Shown here: positions 19,575-27,105 of the stretch, one piece after another
Layout of the letters: each line of letters begins with the position of its first letter
Position numbering within the stretch: the first letter of the stretch is position 1
Assembly: GCF_900454495.1 (NCBI RefSeq)
Contig: NZ_UGSI01000001.1
Coordinates: 3,534,001 to 3,598,000, forward strand
Length of the DNA: 64,000 nt
Source of the DNA: Paenibacillus macerans
GTDB lineage: Bacteria; Bacillota; Bacilli; Paenibacillales; Paenibacillaceae
Direction: 5' to 3'
Translations under genes and position numbers: made by a program
The notes under the pieces: generated by a model
Told to the model about the DNA's origin: nothing
Databases searched by the model: none
What the model saw: the letters and a program-made list of their open reading frames with translations, nothing else

Positions 19575-20106
19575 GTTGAAGTTCACCTCCATGTTCGTCT
19601 CCGTAATTTATTTTGCCGCGCAATTGCTTGAGTCCCTGGTGCAGCCACGTCTTGATGGTCCCCTCCGCCTTCCCGAGTATTTGGGCGATCTCCGGAACGG
19701 TCATATCATTGTAGTACCTGAGTATAATTGCATTTCTGTACTTGGGCTTTAGGCGGCTTAGCGCCTTTTCCATGTCGAGCTTTGCAACACTTATCATCTC
19801 GGGGGTGTATGTAACGGAGCGCTCCAAAATGATCTTTTTCCGGCGTTTTTGCCGTCTTAGTTCTTCTATGCAGCAATGGATGACGATTCGGATCAACCAA
19901 GGCAGCATTGCGCCGGGATCTTTTAATGTGTGGCATTTCGACCACCCCCTATATGCTGCTTCCTGCAGCATATCCAGCGCGTCGGCCTCGTTGTGCATAT
20001 AGCTGTATGCAACACCGTAGAGCTTTCGCTTGTGCCTGGACACGAAGTTGAAGAAGGCTTCTTCATCTCCCGTGCAAACAGCCACGGCCAGCTTTTCCTC
20101 TTTCAT
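19561..20106 (-). CDS. ECF-type RNA polymerase sigma factor
   Basis: This 181-residue sigma-70 family protein of the extracytoplasmic-function group has region 2 (HKRKLYGVAYSYMHNEADALDMLQEA) and region 4 (LKPKYRNAIILRYYNDMTVPEIAQILGKAEGTIKTWLHQGLKQL). It has no region 1 or 3. ATG at 20106 follows GGGAGG; the ATG 18 nt upstream has no ribosome site. It overlaps the downstream DUF4179 gene, whose product is its probable anti-sigma factor. It is most like the SigV/SigM-like group. ECF sigma factors of this kind often transcribe their own operon, but I could not pick a promoter in 20107-20222. Confidence 0.94.
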   Translation of the reverse strand: MKEEKLAVAVCTGDEEAFFNFVSRHKRKLYGVAYSYMHNEADALDMLQEAAYRGWSKCHTLKDPGAMLPWLIRIVIHCCIEELRRQKRRKKIILERSVTYTPEMISVAKLDMEKALSRLKPKYRNAIILRYYNDMTVPEIAQILGKAEGTIKTWLHQGLKQLRGKINYGDEHGGELQHGQS

Positions 20107-20222
20107 GATGCCCTCCCTGTTCATAAGCTTCTTTCTTCAGTTGAATGCTGCTGATCTGTCTTGAACTCTCACTTTATAGACGGAAAGTTAACCTCCAAGC
20201 GTTTTATTTTTTTATGGGCATG

Positions 20223-20281
20223 AAAAAAGATCGCCGCGTTATCCTGACCAAGAAAGCAGGGTAACCGGCGATCTTTCTTTT
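20223..20281. terminator. Long hairpin terminator, two-way
   Basis: The arms AAAGATCGCCG and CGGCGATCTTT, with further pairing of GTTA-CCTG to CAGG-GTAAC, enclose a short loop. There are A residues on the left and T residues on the right, so it can stop transcripts from either side. It lies downstream of the decayed phosphotransferase gene on the minus strand. Confidence 0.75.
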
Positions 20282-20391
20282 AAAACGGGATGTTTGTATT
20301 GAACCGATAACCAAGCTGACCGGATAACTTGGCCAGAAATTCGGCATCAGTTTTGGCTGCCTCTCTGTAGGAAAAAATAGACTTCTGTTCT

Positions 20392-20738
20392 TCATAGCGC
20401 CCTCAATCGGGCTCGAATCTCCGACAACAGCCGGTTCTTCTCTTCCGGGGGAATCGAATCCGCGAGTCTGGCGGCGGCGACCGGCAAGGTCCATCCGTCG
20501 ATTTCATGATAGCTCACATTCGAATGCTTTAAGTAGCGCTTTAAATATCCTTTTCGGCTTCGCTGATTCGCTGCCTTAGGAAATTTACGATGATGGATAC
20601 GATTTTGGGAGTTCCCTCGGGCATCGTTCCGTAAGTCAAAAAAAGCAGGGATCTTGCAATATCCCCCGATGGATTGCCAGCCATTCCGGTCATCCAATCG
20701 ATGATCCAATAATCCGTAGCCACCAGATCATCTCCTAT
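20392..20738 (-). pseudogene. Decayed aminoglycoside-phosphotransferase-like gene (C-terminal remnant)
   Basis: The minus strand encodes the C-terminal third of an APH-family protein in two frames. The first reads DYWIIDWMTGMAGNPSGDIARSLL, the metal-binding DWMTG region and following helix, and stops after LRQRISEAEKDI at 20541. The second continues as YLKRYLKHSNVSYHEIDGW and LPVAAARLADSIP to a stop at 20392. The join lies near 20550-20560, where a small indel shifts the frame. The N-terminal two thirds (kinase lobe and catalytic HGD motif) are missing. The gene cannot make a working kinase. Reading identity from these motifs is reasonably secure; the former substrate is unknown. Confidence 0.7.
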
Positions 20739-20770
20739 AAAGATGGTACGTCTCGAAATGACAATATCTC

Positions 20771-20847
20771 ATTGGAAATATCCAATGGCTTTGCCGCGGA
20801 TGGGCTCCTTTCGCGAATTTTAGCTGATTCTATTGGAAATATCCAAT
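20771..20847. promoter_or_regulatory. Twin ATTGGAAATATCCAAT motifs, possible operator pair
   Basis: The 16-mer ATTGGAAATATCCAAT, whose ends ATTGGA and TCCAAT are inverted repeats, occurs at 20771-20786 and again at 20832-20847, 61 bp apart. Both lie between the phosphotransferase remnant and the EamA terminator. They may be binding sites left from a lost regulatory region, or ends of a small repeat. No protein is assigned. Confidence 0.4.
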
Positions 20848-20874
20848 CAAGCTTGCGAAACTGGGAGCAGAAAC

Positions 20875-20899
20875 AAAAAAGACCTCCGCAACGGAGGTC
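20875..20899 (-). terminator. Intrinsic terminator of the EamA transporter gene
   Basis: On the minus strand GACCTCC-GTTG-GGAGGTC is followed by six T residues, 47 bp after the EamA stop codon. Confidence 0.9.
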
Positions 20900-20945
20900 G
20901 CCAAAATCAAAGTTAGTTAACACACAGGTTAAACGATCTTCCCTG

Positions 20946-22064
20946 TTAAGCGCCAGCTTTACCCACTTTGCCCGCGTTGCCCGCTTTCGTCTCCGCGGCG
21001 GGCGAGCCGCCCTGGCGTGAGATGATGAACAGCGCCGCCCAGATCAGCACGAAGCCGCACACTTGGGCCGCCGTAATCATCTGCTGGAACGCCACCCAGT
21101 TGACGAGCACCCCGACCATCGGGAAGCTCAGCTCGGCCAGCGTGGCTACCGACGCCTTCGTGGTCGTCAGTCCTTTGTAGTAGACGAGCAGGCTCAGGAG
21201 ACCCGGCAGCAGCGCTTGTCCAAGCATATTCAGCGAAACGGCGGCGATTTGCCAGCCTCCGGCCGGCAGGTTCCAGCCCGCCCCTTCGTTCCAGGCGATA
21301 GCCAGCAGCAGCGGCAGCGCCAAAATAAACCGCAGCGACGTCACCGTCTCATACTTCATCTTCCCGACCATCAGCCGCCCCATCACGGTGGAACCGCCCC
21401 AAAGCGCGGCCGCTCCCAGCGAAAGCAGGCTGCCGATTTGCACGAAATCGCTCCAGTGCCCGATCGGAACCGTAAATCCGAAAGTAAGCAGGTACGTTCC
21501 GGCCAAAGCGACCGTCAGCAATCCGAAAAAGTGGCGCGGCAGCTTCTCCTTCAATAGCAGGCCGGCGAGCAGGATGGCGAACAGCGGCTGCATTTTTTGC
21601 AGCAGCAGCACGGCGTTCAAATCGCCGCTGGAGAGCGCCATCGTGAACAGGATGGTGGCGATCGCCGACCCGCCCCAGGAAATGAAGAGCAGCGCGCCGG
21701 CGTGGCGCCAGCCCAGCCCTTTCAGTTCGGAGCGGTTTTTCCATAACACCGGAACGGCCACCAAAGCGATGATGATGTGTTCAATCAGAACGATTTGCGC
21801 CGACGTCAGCGACTTCAGCAAAATGACCCGAAACAGCGGGTCGACGCCCCAAAGGGCGGCTCCCAAAACAACGAGCCAAAACCCGGTTTTCGCCGTACCT
21901 TTCGCGGCCGCGCTCCCGGCCAAGGCTGCCGCTTTCCCTGACGCGCCGCCTGGCGCTGCGGCCCCTCCCGCCAGCGTGCCGGCGCTGCGTCCGGCCTGCA
22001 AACCGGTCTTGCCGGTTCCCGCTCCTACTCCGTTTACTCTGCTGCTTGCGCTTGCATTTTTCAT
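20946..22064 (-). CDS. EamA/DMT-family transporter, probable riboflavin importer
   Basis: This 372-residue protein has a hydrophobic body of about ten transmembrane helices and two EamA repeats (FWLVVLGAALWGVDPLFR begins the first, IGSLLSLGAAALWGGST the second). ATG at 22064 follows GAAGGGGAC. The body is preceded by about 57 residues rich in Ala, Gly and Ser, which is unusual for the family. Directly upstream is an FMN riboswitch with its own terminator, so expression should fall when FMN is plentiful. DMT-superfamily proteins under FMN riboswitches (ImpX-type) are riboflavin uptake candidates. The function here is inferred from that control element, not from transporter motifs. Confidence 0.85.
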   Translation of the reverse strand: MKNASASSRVNGVGAGTGKTGLQAGRSAGTLAGGAAAPGGASGKAAALAGSAAAKGTAKTGFWLVVLGAALWGVDPLFRVILLKSLTSAQIVLIEHIIIALVAVPVLWKNRSELKGLGWRHAGALLFISWGGSAIATILFTMALSSGDLNAVLLLQKMQPLFAILLAGLLLKEKLPRHFFGLLTVALAGTYLLTFGFTVPIGHWSDFVQIGSLLSLGAAALWGGSTVMGRLMVGKMKYETVTSLRFILALPLLLAIAWNEGAGWNLPAGGWQIAAVSLNMLGQALLPGLLSLLVYYKGLTTTKASVATLAELSFPMVGVLVNWVAFQQMITAAQVCGFVLIWAALFIISRQGGSPAAETKAGNAGKVGKAGA

Positions 22065-22100
22065 AATGATGTCCCCTTCTTGAATATGGGGTCTACGTAG

Positions 22101-22140
22101 AAAACCCCCGCAATCCTTCCTACAAAAGGGGTTGCGGGGG
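22101..22140 (-). terminator. Riboswitch-controlled terminator before EamA gene
   Basis: On the minus strand CCCCCGCAA pairs with TTGCGGGGG and is followed by TTTTC. It lies between the FMN aptamer and the EamA ribosome site, as expected for FMN-induced premature termination. Confidence 0.85.
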
Positions 22141-22194
22141 CGACCAAATAAGCCTGGCCGAAGCAAAAAAAGCTCCGTTCAAACTTGCTTGTTT

Positions 22195-22357
22195 GATCTT
22201 CTCCCATCCGGACTATACCGTCGGCCTTGGAATCGCACCAAGTCAGTCGCCAACCGCGGACAACACGCGGTAAACGAGTCGCGGGCTTAAGCCCCTCTCT
22301 TCCCATGGAACAGAGGAACCTCACCGCCGGTCAGGAATTTCACCTTACCCCGAAGAT
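22195..22357 (-). promoter_or_regulatory. FMN riboswitch (RFN element)
   Basis: Read on the minus strand, the element opens with ATCTTCGGGG and GGTGAAATTCC, then CCGGCGGTGA. It ends with CCGACGGTATAGTCCGGATG and GGAGAAGATC. These are the invariant blocks of the FMN aptamer, with closing-stem ends that pair. It precedes a terminator and the EamA transporter gene, and should repress that gene when FMN binds. Confidence 0.96.
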
Positions 22358-22485
22358 CCATATTCATTTAAATTTTTTTAAAAATGTTGGGTTGGTTTCA
22401 GCATAACGCATCCACCCCAATATCACTGTAGCAAAAATCACATGAAAATTATATTTGAAAATTCTTGAAAATTCAAGACCTCCCG

Positions 22486-22635
22486 ACATTGGCATTACCC
22501 GCCCAACGTTAATTACCTGAATTACACCCGCTTCGCCACGTCGAAGTTGTTTTCGATAAGCAGCCAGTTTTGCGGGAAGCTGGTATCGGCGATGCTGTAT
22601 ATGGTCTGATTCCGCTGAACAACATGGATCTGCAT
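22486..22635 (-). pseudogene. Truncated LysM-domain remnant
   Basis: An ATG at 22635 behind GAAGGGGGG opens a short frame beginning MQIHVVQRNQTIYSIAD and reaching NNFDVAKRV before a stop at 22522. This resembles the start of a LysM peptidoglycan-binding domain. The expected end of the domain (VIQVINVGRVMPM) continues in another frame immediately afterwards, pointing to a frameshift. No further domain follows. It is too short to be detected by length alone, and the reading rests on motif resemblance. Confidence 0.5.
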
Positions 22636-22791
22636 CGTCTTCCCCCCTTCTCAAACAATTCGCTATCACTATCTTATGAAGAGGGAAGTTTGGCTTATGC
22701 CGCTTGCCGCCGGCAGCCCGCCGATGCGCCAGCCTCTGTGCTCGACCTCTGTCATGCAGTGCAACACAGCACGCCTGAGGCTAGGCTGGCT

Positions 22792-22849
22792 AGGTCCCCT
22801 TTGATGCCAGGTCCCTTTGGATGCCAAGTCCCTTTGGATGTCAGGTCCC
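22792..22849. repeat. 17-bp tandem repeat, 3.4 copies
   Basis: The unit AGGTCCCTTTGGATGCC is repeated three times with a few changes, plus seven bases of a fourth copy. It lies immediately downstream of the metQ stop codon. No function is apparent. Confidence 0.9.
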
Positions 22850-22853
22850 GTTT

Positions 22854-23729
22854 TTAGAACGCCGGCAGCGCGATCTCGTCGTATTTTTGTTCCAGGAACT
22901 GTTTCACTTCCGGGCTGGAAATCGCTTTGGCCAGCTTTTGGACCGGCTCCGAATCCTTGTTGTCCTCGCGGGCGACAAGCGTAATGGCAAACGCGGAATC
23001 GACGGTTTCCGTCAGCAGCGCGTCCTTCTTCGGCGTCAGTCCGAGCGGGCTGGCATACGCCGGCGTCATCAGCACCAGGTCGGCGTCATCGAGCATCCGG
23101 GCCAGCATCAGCAAATCGACTTCTTCGAATTTGTAATTATGGCTGTTTTCCACGATGTCCGCCTGGGTGGCTTCCAGCCCCGCGCCTTCCTTCAGCTTGA
23201 TGACCCCCGCCTTATCCAGCATCATCAGCGACCTAGCGATGTTGGAAGGATCGTTGGCGATGGCGATCGTCGCCCCGTCCGGCAGTTCCTCCATCGATTT
23301 GTACTTTTTGGAATATGCGCCGTACACCGCGTGATATACCGGCTGAACCGCCGCTAGATGGGCGTTTTTGCTTTCATTGTACTGCTCCATGTAAGGAACG
23401 TGCTGGAAAAAATTCGCATCGACTTCCTTGTTGGCCAAAGCATCGTTTGGCTGCACATTGTCGGACAATACGACCAGTTCCAGGTCGATGCCCTCCTCTT
23501 TAAGCTGCGGCTTGATCAGTTCAAGAATTTCCGTCATCGGCGGAATCAAGGTGGCTACCTTCAAAGTCGTCGTTGTTGTTTCTGCGGGCGCTGCCGCCGG
23601 AGACGCTCCGTTCGTACCCGCTTCATTTCCGGCGCCTTTCGCCGCCCCGTTTTGTCCGCCGCCGCTCCCGCACGCAGTCAGCACAAGCGCCAGCAGCGCC
23701 AGGCTCATCATCCATTTCATCATTTTCAT
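22854..23729 (-). CDS. metQ: Methionine-binding lipoprotein MetQ
   Basis: This 291-residue NlpA-family substrate-binding lipoprotein has signal peptide lipobox LTAC (Cys20), then a Gly/Ala/Thr-rich linker (about 21-57) and the binding domain. Motifs include ANFFQHVPYMEQYN, IANDPSNIARSL and EVDLLMLAR. In the MetNIQ system it binds D- or L-methionine outside the membrane. ATG at 23729 follows AAAGGGGAG. It is the last gene of the metN-metI-metQ operon, 104 bp after metI. The linker is longer than usual. Confidence 0.95.
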   Translation of the reverse strand: MKMMKWMMSLALLALVLTACGSGGGQNGAAKGAGNEAGTNGASPAAAPAETTTTTLKVATLIPPMTEILELIKPQLKEEGIDLELVVLSDNVQPNDALANKEVDANFFQHVPYMEQYNESKNAHLAAVQPVYHAVYGAYSKKYKSMEELPDGATIAIANDPSNIARSLMMLDKAGVIKLKEGAGLEATQADIVENSHNYKFEEVDLLMLARMLDDADLVLMTPAYASPLGLTPKKDALLTETVDSAFAITLVAREDNKDSEPVQKLAKAISSPEVKQFLEQKYDEIALPAF

Positions 23730-23833
23730 GAAAAAACTCCCCTTTCAACCCTCATCCTAATTCTCTTCCTTGCTCTTTTTACCCGCTGCCTGCTTAATGC
23801 TGCCAGTGAATCCGGGCTTCCCCGCAAAAAAAC

Positions 23834-24514
23834 TTAACGCTTGTCCAAACGCCGGGAAATCGCATTTCCGGCAAACTGAATGCCCTGCACCAAAATAATC
23901 ATCAGCACGATGACGGCAACCATCAGCTCCGTTTCGAAGCGCTGGTAGCCGTAGCGGATGGCAAAATCGCCGACCCCGCCGCCGCCGACCACCCCCATGA
24001 CCGTGGAGTAGGAAATAAAGCTGATCGTCGAGGAGGTCAGTCCAAGCACCAGACCGGAACGGGCTTCCACCAGTAAAAATTTGAAAATGATAGCCAGCTT
24101 CGAGGCCCCCATGGCCCGGGCCGCCTCCATCACGCCGCGCGGCACCTCCAGCAGCGACTGCTCCACGAACCGCGAATAAATCGCCACCGCCACGATCGCC
24201 AGCGGCACGGAAGCGGCCAGTGTTCCAATCGCGGTGCCCACAATCAAGCGGGTGAGCGGAATCATGAACACGACCAGCAGCAAAAACGGAAAGGAGCGTA
24301 CAATGTTCACAGCGCTGTTCAGAACGGCCGACCAGCCGCGATGTTCGTACAGCTGCCCTTTGCTGGTCAGAAACATCAGCGTGCCGAGCGGAAACCCAAG
24401 CAGGATAGCCGCGGCCAGCGAGATACCGACCATCATAAACGTTTCGCCGATCGCTTCCCCGATCTGAGCGCGGTATTGCAGCACATCGTGCCACATGGCG
24501 GCAAAATCAAACAT
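23834..24514 (-). CDS. metI: Methionine ABC transporter permease MetI
   Basis: This 226-residue inner-membrane permease has about five transmembrane helices and a docking loop containing PRGVMEAARAMGASK. GVVGGGGVGDFAIRYGYQRF, near the end, is typical of MetI. ATG at 24514 follows GGAGGGG and overlaps the end of metN by 8 bp, so translation is coupled. It forms the channel of the MetNIQ importer. Confidence 0.95.
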   Translation of the reverse strand: MFDFAAMWHDVLQYRAQIGEAIGETFMMVGISLAAAILLGFPLGTLMFLTSKGQLYEHRGWSAVLNSAVNIVRSFPFLLLVVFMIPLTRLIVGTAIGTLAASVPLAIVAVAIYSRFVEQSLLEVPRGVMEAARAMGASKLAIIFKFLLVEARSGLVLGLTSSTISFISYSTVMGVVGGGGVGDFAIRYGYQRFETELMVAVIVLMIILVQGIQFAGNAISRRLDKR

Positions 24515-25298
24515 GGCGCCCCTCCGTTCCTGCGAGCAGCTGCTCCCGGTAGGACATCGCAAGTGCAGACTTATCCGCCGCACCCCGGCGCTGCCCCAGA
24601 GGGAACGTATCCGTCAGCCTTCCGTTCTCCATGACGGACACGGTGTCGCAGAGGCTTTTCACGACCTCCATTTCGTGGGTCACGATCACGATCGTTACTC
24701 CAAGGGTGTCGCGGATATGCCTCAGCACCTCCAAAATTTCCGCCGTCGTCCGCGGGTCGAGCGACGAGGTCGGCTCATCGCAGAGCAGCACGTCCGGCCG
24801 GTTCGCCAGGGCCCGGGCGATCGCCACCCGCTGTTTTTGCCCGCCGCTTAAGGCCGACGGATACTGCTTCGCCTTGTCCGGCAGGCCAACGAACCGCAGA
24901 CACTCATCCACGCGCTCGGCGCGCTCGCGTCTTGGGGTCCCGGCCAATTCAAGCGGCACCGATATGTTGCCGCTGACCGTCCGGTTATTCAGCAGATGAA
25001 ACTGCTGGAAAATCATCCCGATCGACCGGCGCACCTTCCGCAGCGCAGCCTCCGGGAGAACTGTCAGTTCCCGCCCCATGACGGTAATTCTCCCGCGGTC
25101 GGGCAGCTCCAAAGCGTTCATCATCCGCAGCAGCGTCGATTTGCCGGCCCCGCTCGCTCCGATAATGCCGTGAATCGTCCCTTTCTCGACGGCAAGGGAC
25201 ACATCCTGCACCGCTTCCAACTGACCGTCCGGCAAGCGGTATGTTTTGCTCACATGCTCCAGGGTGATGATAAGCCCCTCCCCCTTTCTTTGCGCCAA
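24507..25298 (-). CDS. metN: Methionine ABC transporter ATPase MetN
   Basis: This is an ABC ATPase with Walker A GASGAGKST, Q-loop FQQFHLL, signature LSGGQKQR and Walker B VLLCDEPTSSLD. It has no C-terminal regulatory ACT-like domain, being shorter (263 residues or fewer) than the roughly 340 of typical MetN. The start is unclear. Relatives begin MI-LE-VSK, and here the matching codon at 25271 is ATC, not ATG, correctly spaced after AGGGGGAGGGG. The only upstream in-frame start is TTG at 25298, which lacks a ribosome site. I list the TTG. It heads the metNIQ operon; no SAM riboswitch is visible upstream. Confidence 0.9.
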   Translation of the reverse strand: MAQRKGEGLIITLEHVSKTYRLPDGQLEAVQDVSLAVEKGTIHGIIGASGAGKSTLLRMMNALELPDRGRITVMGRELTVLPEAALRKVRRSIGMIFQQFHLLNNRTVSGNISVPLELAGTPRRERAERVDECLRFVGLPDKAKQYPSALSGGQKQRVAIARALANRPDVLLCDEPTSSLDPRTTAEILEVLRHIRDTLGVTIVIVTHEMEVVKSLCDTVSVMENGRLTDTFPLGQRRGAADKSALAMSYREQLLAGTEGRHV

Positions 25299-25351
25299 AA
25301 CTACTGTACTAGTTATTTAAAACTACTGTTATATAAGTTATTCACCATCTG

Positions 25352-25380
25352 ATTATAGACTATGTTTTTATCTGTGTCAC
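25352..25380 (-). promoter_or_regulatory. Probable promoter of metNIQ
   Basis: On the minus strand GTGACA (25375-25380) and TATAAT (25352-25357) are separated by 17 bp, about 55 bp before the TTG start. The leader then has two direct copies of AAAACTACTGT, possible regulator sites. Confidence 0.6.
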
Positions 25381-25468
25381 CATTTTATATTATCTATTAC
25401 AAGAATGAACTCGAGAAGAATCCGCTCCTCAAGACCTCTAATGGGCGAGCTTAAAACATGGGGGCACG

Positions 25469-25518
25469 TTAAAGGACTGCCGGAGCGATTAAAGGACTGT
25501 CAGTGCAATTAAAGGGTG
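25469..25518. repeat. 20-bp tandem repeat, 2.5 copies
   Basis: The unit TTAAAGGACTGCCGGAGCGA occurs twice, with variation in its second half, followed by half a unit (TTAAAGGGTG). It lies upstream of metN, beyond its promoter. Confidence 0.8.
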
Positions 25519-25556
25519 TAAGGAGGACACGCGGCCTGCGTTTTTGTGGAGTTCAT

Positions 25557-25706
25557 GAAAATAGCGGTAAAAAAGGTCCTTATGTTCCCCAAAAAAGGTG
25601 TGCAACGAAAATAGAGGACTTTTTTACCGCTATTTCAGAAAAACGGGGGACAAACATGTGCTTTTTCCAAGCTAGTCCCCAAATAACGGCAAAAATAGAG
25701 CTAGAA
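25557..25706. repeat. AATAGCGG hairpin-repeat cluster 2
   Basis: The left arm at 25558-25578 and the right arm at 25616-25635 are inverted copies that differ by one base. The core is AAATAGCGGTAAAAAA, ending in GTCC. The loop is about 37 nt. A partial copy (AAATAACGGCAAAAATAGAG) follows at 25681-25700. The IS3-family element begins 8 bp beyond. Confidence 0.8.
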
Positions 25707-25766
25707 TAAAAAGTGGACACCTCGTTAAGAGAAAAAGATAATGGAACTATCTGAGGAGGTGTTCAC

Positions 25767-26084
25767 ATGGGTGAACAACGGAAACGATATAACGAAGAAT
25801 TTAAGAGACAAACGGTAAAATATCTCCAAGAACAGACAAAGTCGGTGGAGGACGTAGCCTTGGAGCTAGATATCCCAGCAAAGACATTGCATTCCTGGAA
25901 GGCGAAATACCGTGAGTTTAAGAACGAACCCATCACAAACGTCGAACGCGTTCGGGAACTCGAACAACTCTTGAAAGACAAAGAGCGTGAACTCCGCGAA
26001 AGCCAGCAGCGTATCGCCGATGTGGAAGAGGAACTGGCCATCGTAAAAAAAGCAGTGCACATCTTCAGCAAACCAAAGAAGTAA
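25767..26084 (+). CDS. IS3-family transposase OrfA
   Basis: This 105-residue protein has an N-terminal helix-turn-helix (EFKRQTVKYLQEQTKSVEDVALELDIPAKTLHSWKAKY) and a leucine-zipper-like coiled coil (RELEQLLKDKERELRESQQRIADVEEE), normal for OrfA. ATG at 25767 follows GAGGAGGTG. Near the end a run of seven A residues (about 26045-26051) is a likely -1 frameshift site. It would fuse this protein to OrfB, as in other IS3 elements. Confidence 0.95.
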   Translation: MGEQRKRYNEEFKRQTVKYLQEQTKSVEDVALELDIPAKTLHSWKAKYREFKNEPITNVERVRELEQLLKDKERELRESQQRIADVEEELAIVKKAVHIFSKPKK

Positions 26085-26122
26085 GGTTTCAGTTTATTGA
26101 AGATCACCGCTCCGAGTTTTCT

Positions 26123-26956
26123 TTGGAGAAGATGTGCCAGGTTTTTAGAGTTTCCCGGAGCGGCTACTACAAATGGCGAAACAAAAAGCCGAGTGAGCGA
26201 GCATTGCGTAAGTTACACCTGCTGAAAAGGATTACTTATCACTTCAACGATTCCGAGCAGCGTTACGGGGCCCCTAAAATCACGTACTTGCTGAATCAGG
26301 AAGGCGAGAACGTAACGGAGAGGACGATTGGTTTATACATGCGGGAGCTCGGCTTTCGCGCCTGTGTCGCACGTAAATACAAAGTGCAAACTACCGATTC
26401 TAACCATGACTTACCGATTGCTCCCAATATCCTTAACCAGCAGTTTCAAGTGAACAAACCCAATAAGGTTTGGGTTACCGACATTACGTACATTCCTTGT
26501 AGAGAAGGTCGGCTGTACCTTGCCAGCGTTATGGACCTATGCACCCGTGAGATCGTGGGCTGGCGTTTGAATGACCGAATGACAACCGATCTTGTTCTGG
26601 ACGCTCTGAAGGATGCCTATGTGGCCAAAAGGCCTAAAAAAGGGCTCATTCATCATTCGGATCGAGGGAGCCAATATGCGTCCCACAAGTACAGAGAACA
26701 ACTCAAAATTTACAAAATGACAGCCAGCATGAGCCGCAAAGGCAACTGCTACGACAATGCTTGTATTGAATCCTTTCACAGCATCCTCAAGAAGGAGTTG
26801 ATTTACTGCAAGCGATTTAAGACCAAGCAGCAAGCCTATGACGAGATCTACCGTTACATTGAATTCTTCTACAACCGAAAACGGATCCATGGTTCACTCG
26901 GCTATTTGTCACCGGTTCGCTTTGCTGCGCAATTTAATAAGAGAAAAGTTGCTTAA
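26123..26956 (+). CDS. IS3-family transposase OrfB (integrase core)
   Basis: This 277-residue rve-type integrase core carries the DDE residues: Asp in VWVTDITY, Asp in LIHHSDRGSQY and Glu in DNACIESFHSILKKE. It also has an upstream HTH_21 segment. The frame is -1 relative to OrfA and is open upstream through the A-run, so the product is probably made as an OrfAB fusion. The listed TTG at 26123 is only the first start codon in the frame. The element looks intact. Confidence 0.95.
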   Translation: MEKMCQVFRVSRSGYYKWRNKKPSERALRKLHLLKRITYHFNDSEQRYGAPKITYLLNQEGENVTERTIGLYMRELGFRACVARKYKVQTTDSNHDLPIAPNILNQQFQVNKPNKVWVTDITYIPCREGRLYLASVMDLCTREIVGWRLNDRMTTDLVLDALKDAYVAKRPKKGLIHHSDRGSQYASHKYREQLKIYKMTASMSRKGNCYDNACIESFHSILKKELIYCKRFKTKQQAYDEIYRYIEFFYNRKRIHGSLGYLSPVRFAAQFNKRKVA

Positions 26957-26988
26957 AAGGGTGTCCACTTTCTTGACAGAGGTCCAAA

Positions 26989-27055
26989 ATGCCGCTATTT
27001 TGCGTAGAAAGGGGAGAACTCACAAAATAACGGCATAAAATACCTCTATTTCCGG
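26989..27055. repeat. AATAGCGG hairpin-repeat cluster 3 (right of IS3 element)
   Basis: The arms ATGCCGCTATTTTG (26989-27002) and CAAAATAACGGCAT (27023-27036) form an almost perfect hairpin. A partial TACCTCTATTTCCGG follows. It lies three bases beyond the IS3 right end. Confidence 0.75.
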
Positions 27056-27105
27056 CAGAGGTTTGGTGTGGTGTGGCGTGGAGATAAAAGCGGGGACGCA
27101 GCCGG

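Larger units (their letters stand above)
25714..26986 (+). mobile_element. IS3-family insertion sequence (IS150-like)
   Basis: This 1273-bp element has imperfect terminal inverted repeats beginning TGGAC (left TGGACACCTCGTTAAGA, right read inward TGGACCTCTGTCAAGA) and two overlapping-phase transposase genes. No exact target duplication is evident next to the ends. It sits inside hairpin-repeat sequence, with repeat material on both sides. Confidence 0.9.

Noticed and set aside
20204..20494. 96-codon minus-strand frame
   Set aside because: It reads through a terminator and in another frame across the APH remnant; no ribosome site.
25300..25460. SAM (S-box) riboswitch before metNIQ
   Set aside because: I looked for the conserved S-box blocks on the minus strand and found none; only a promoter and short direct repeats are present.
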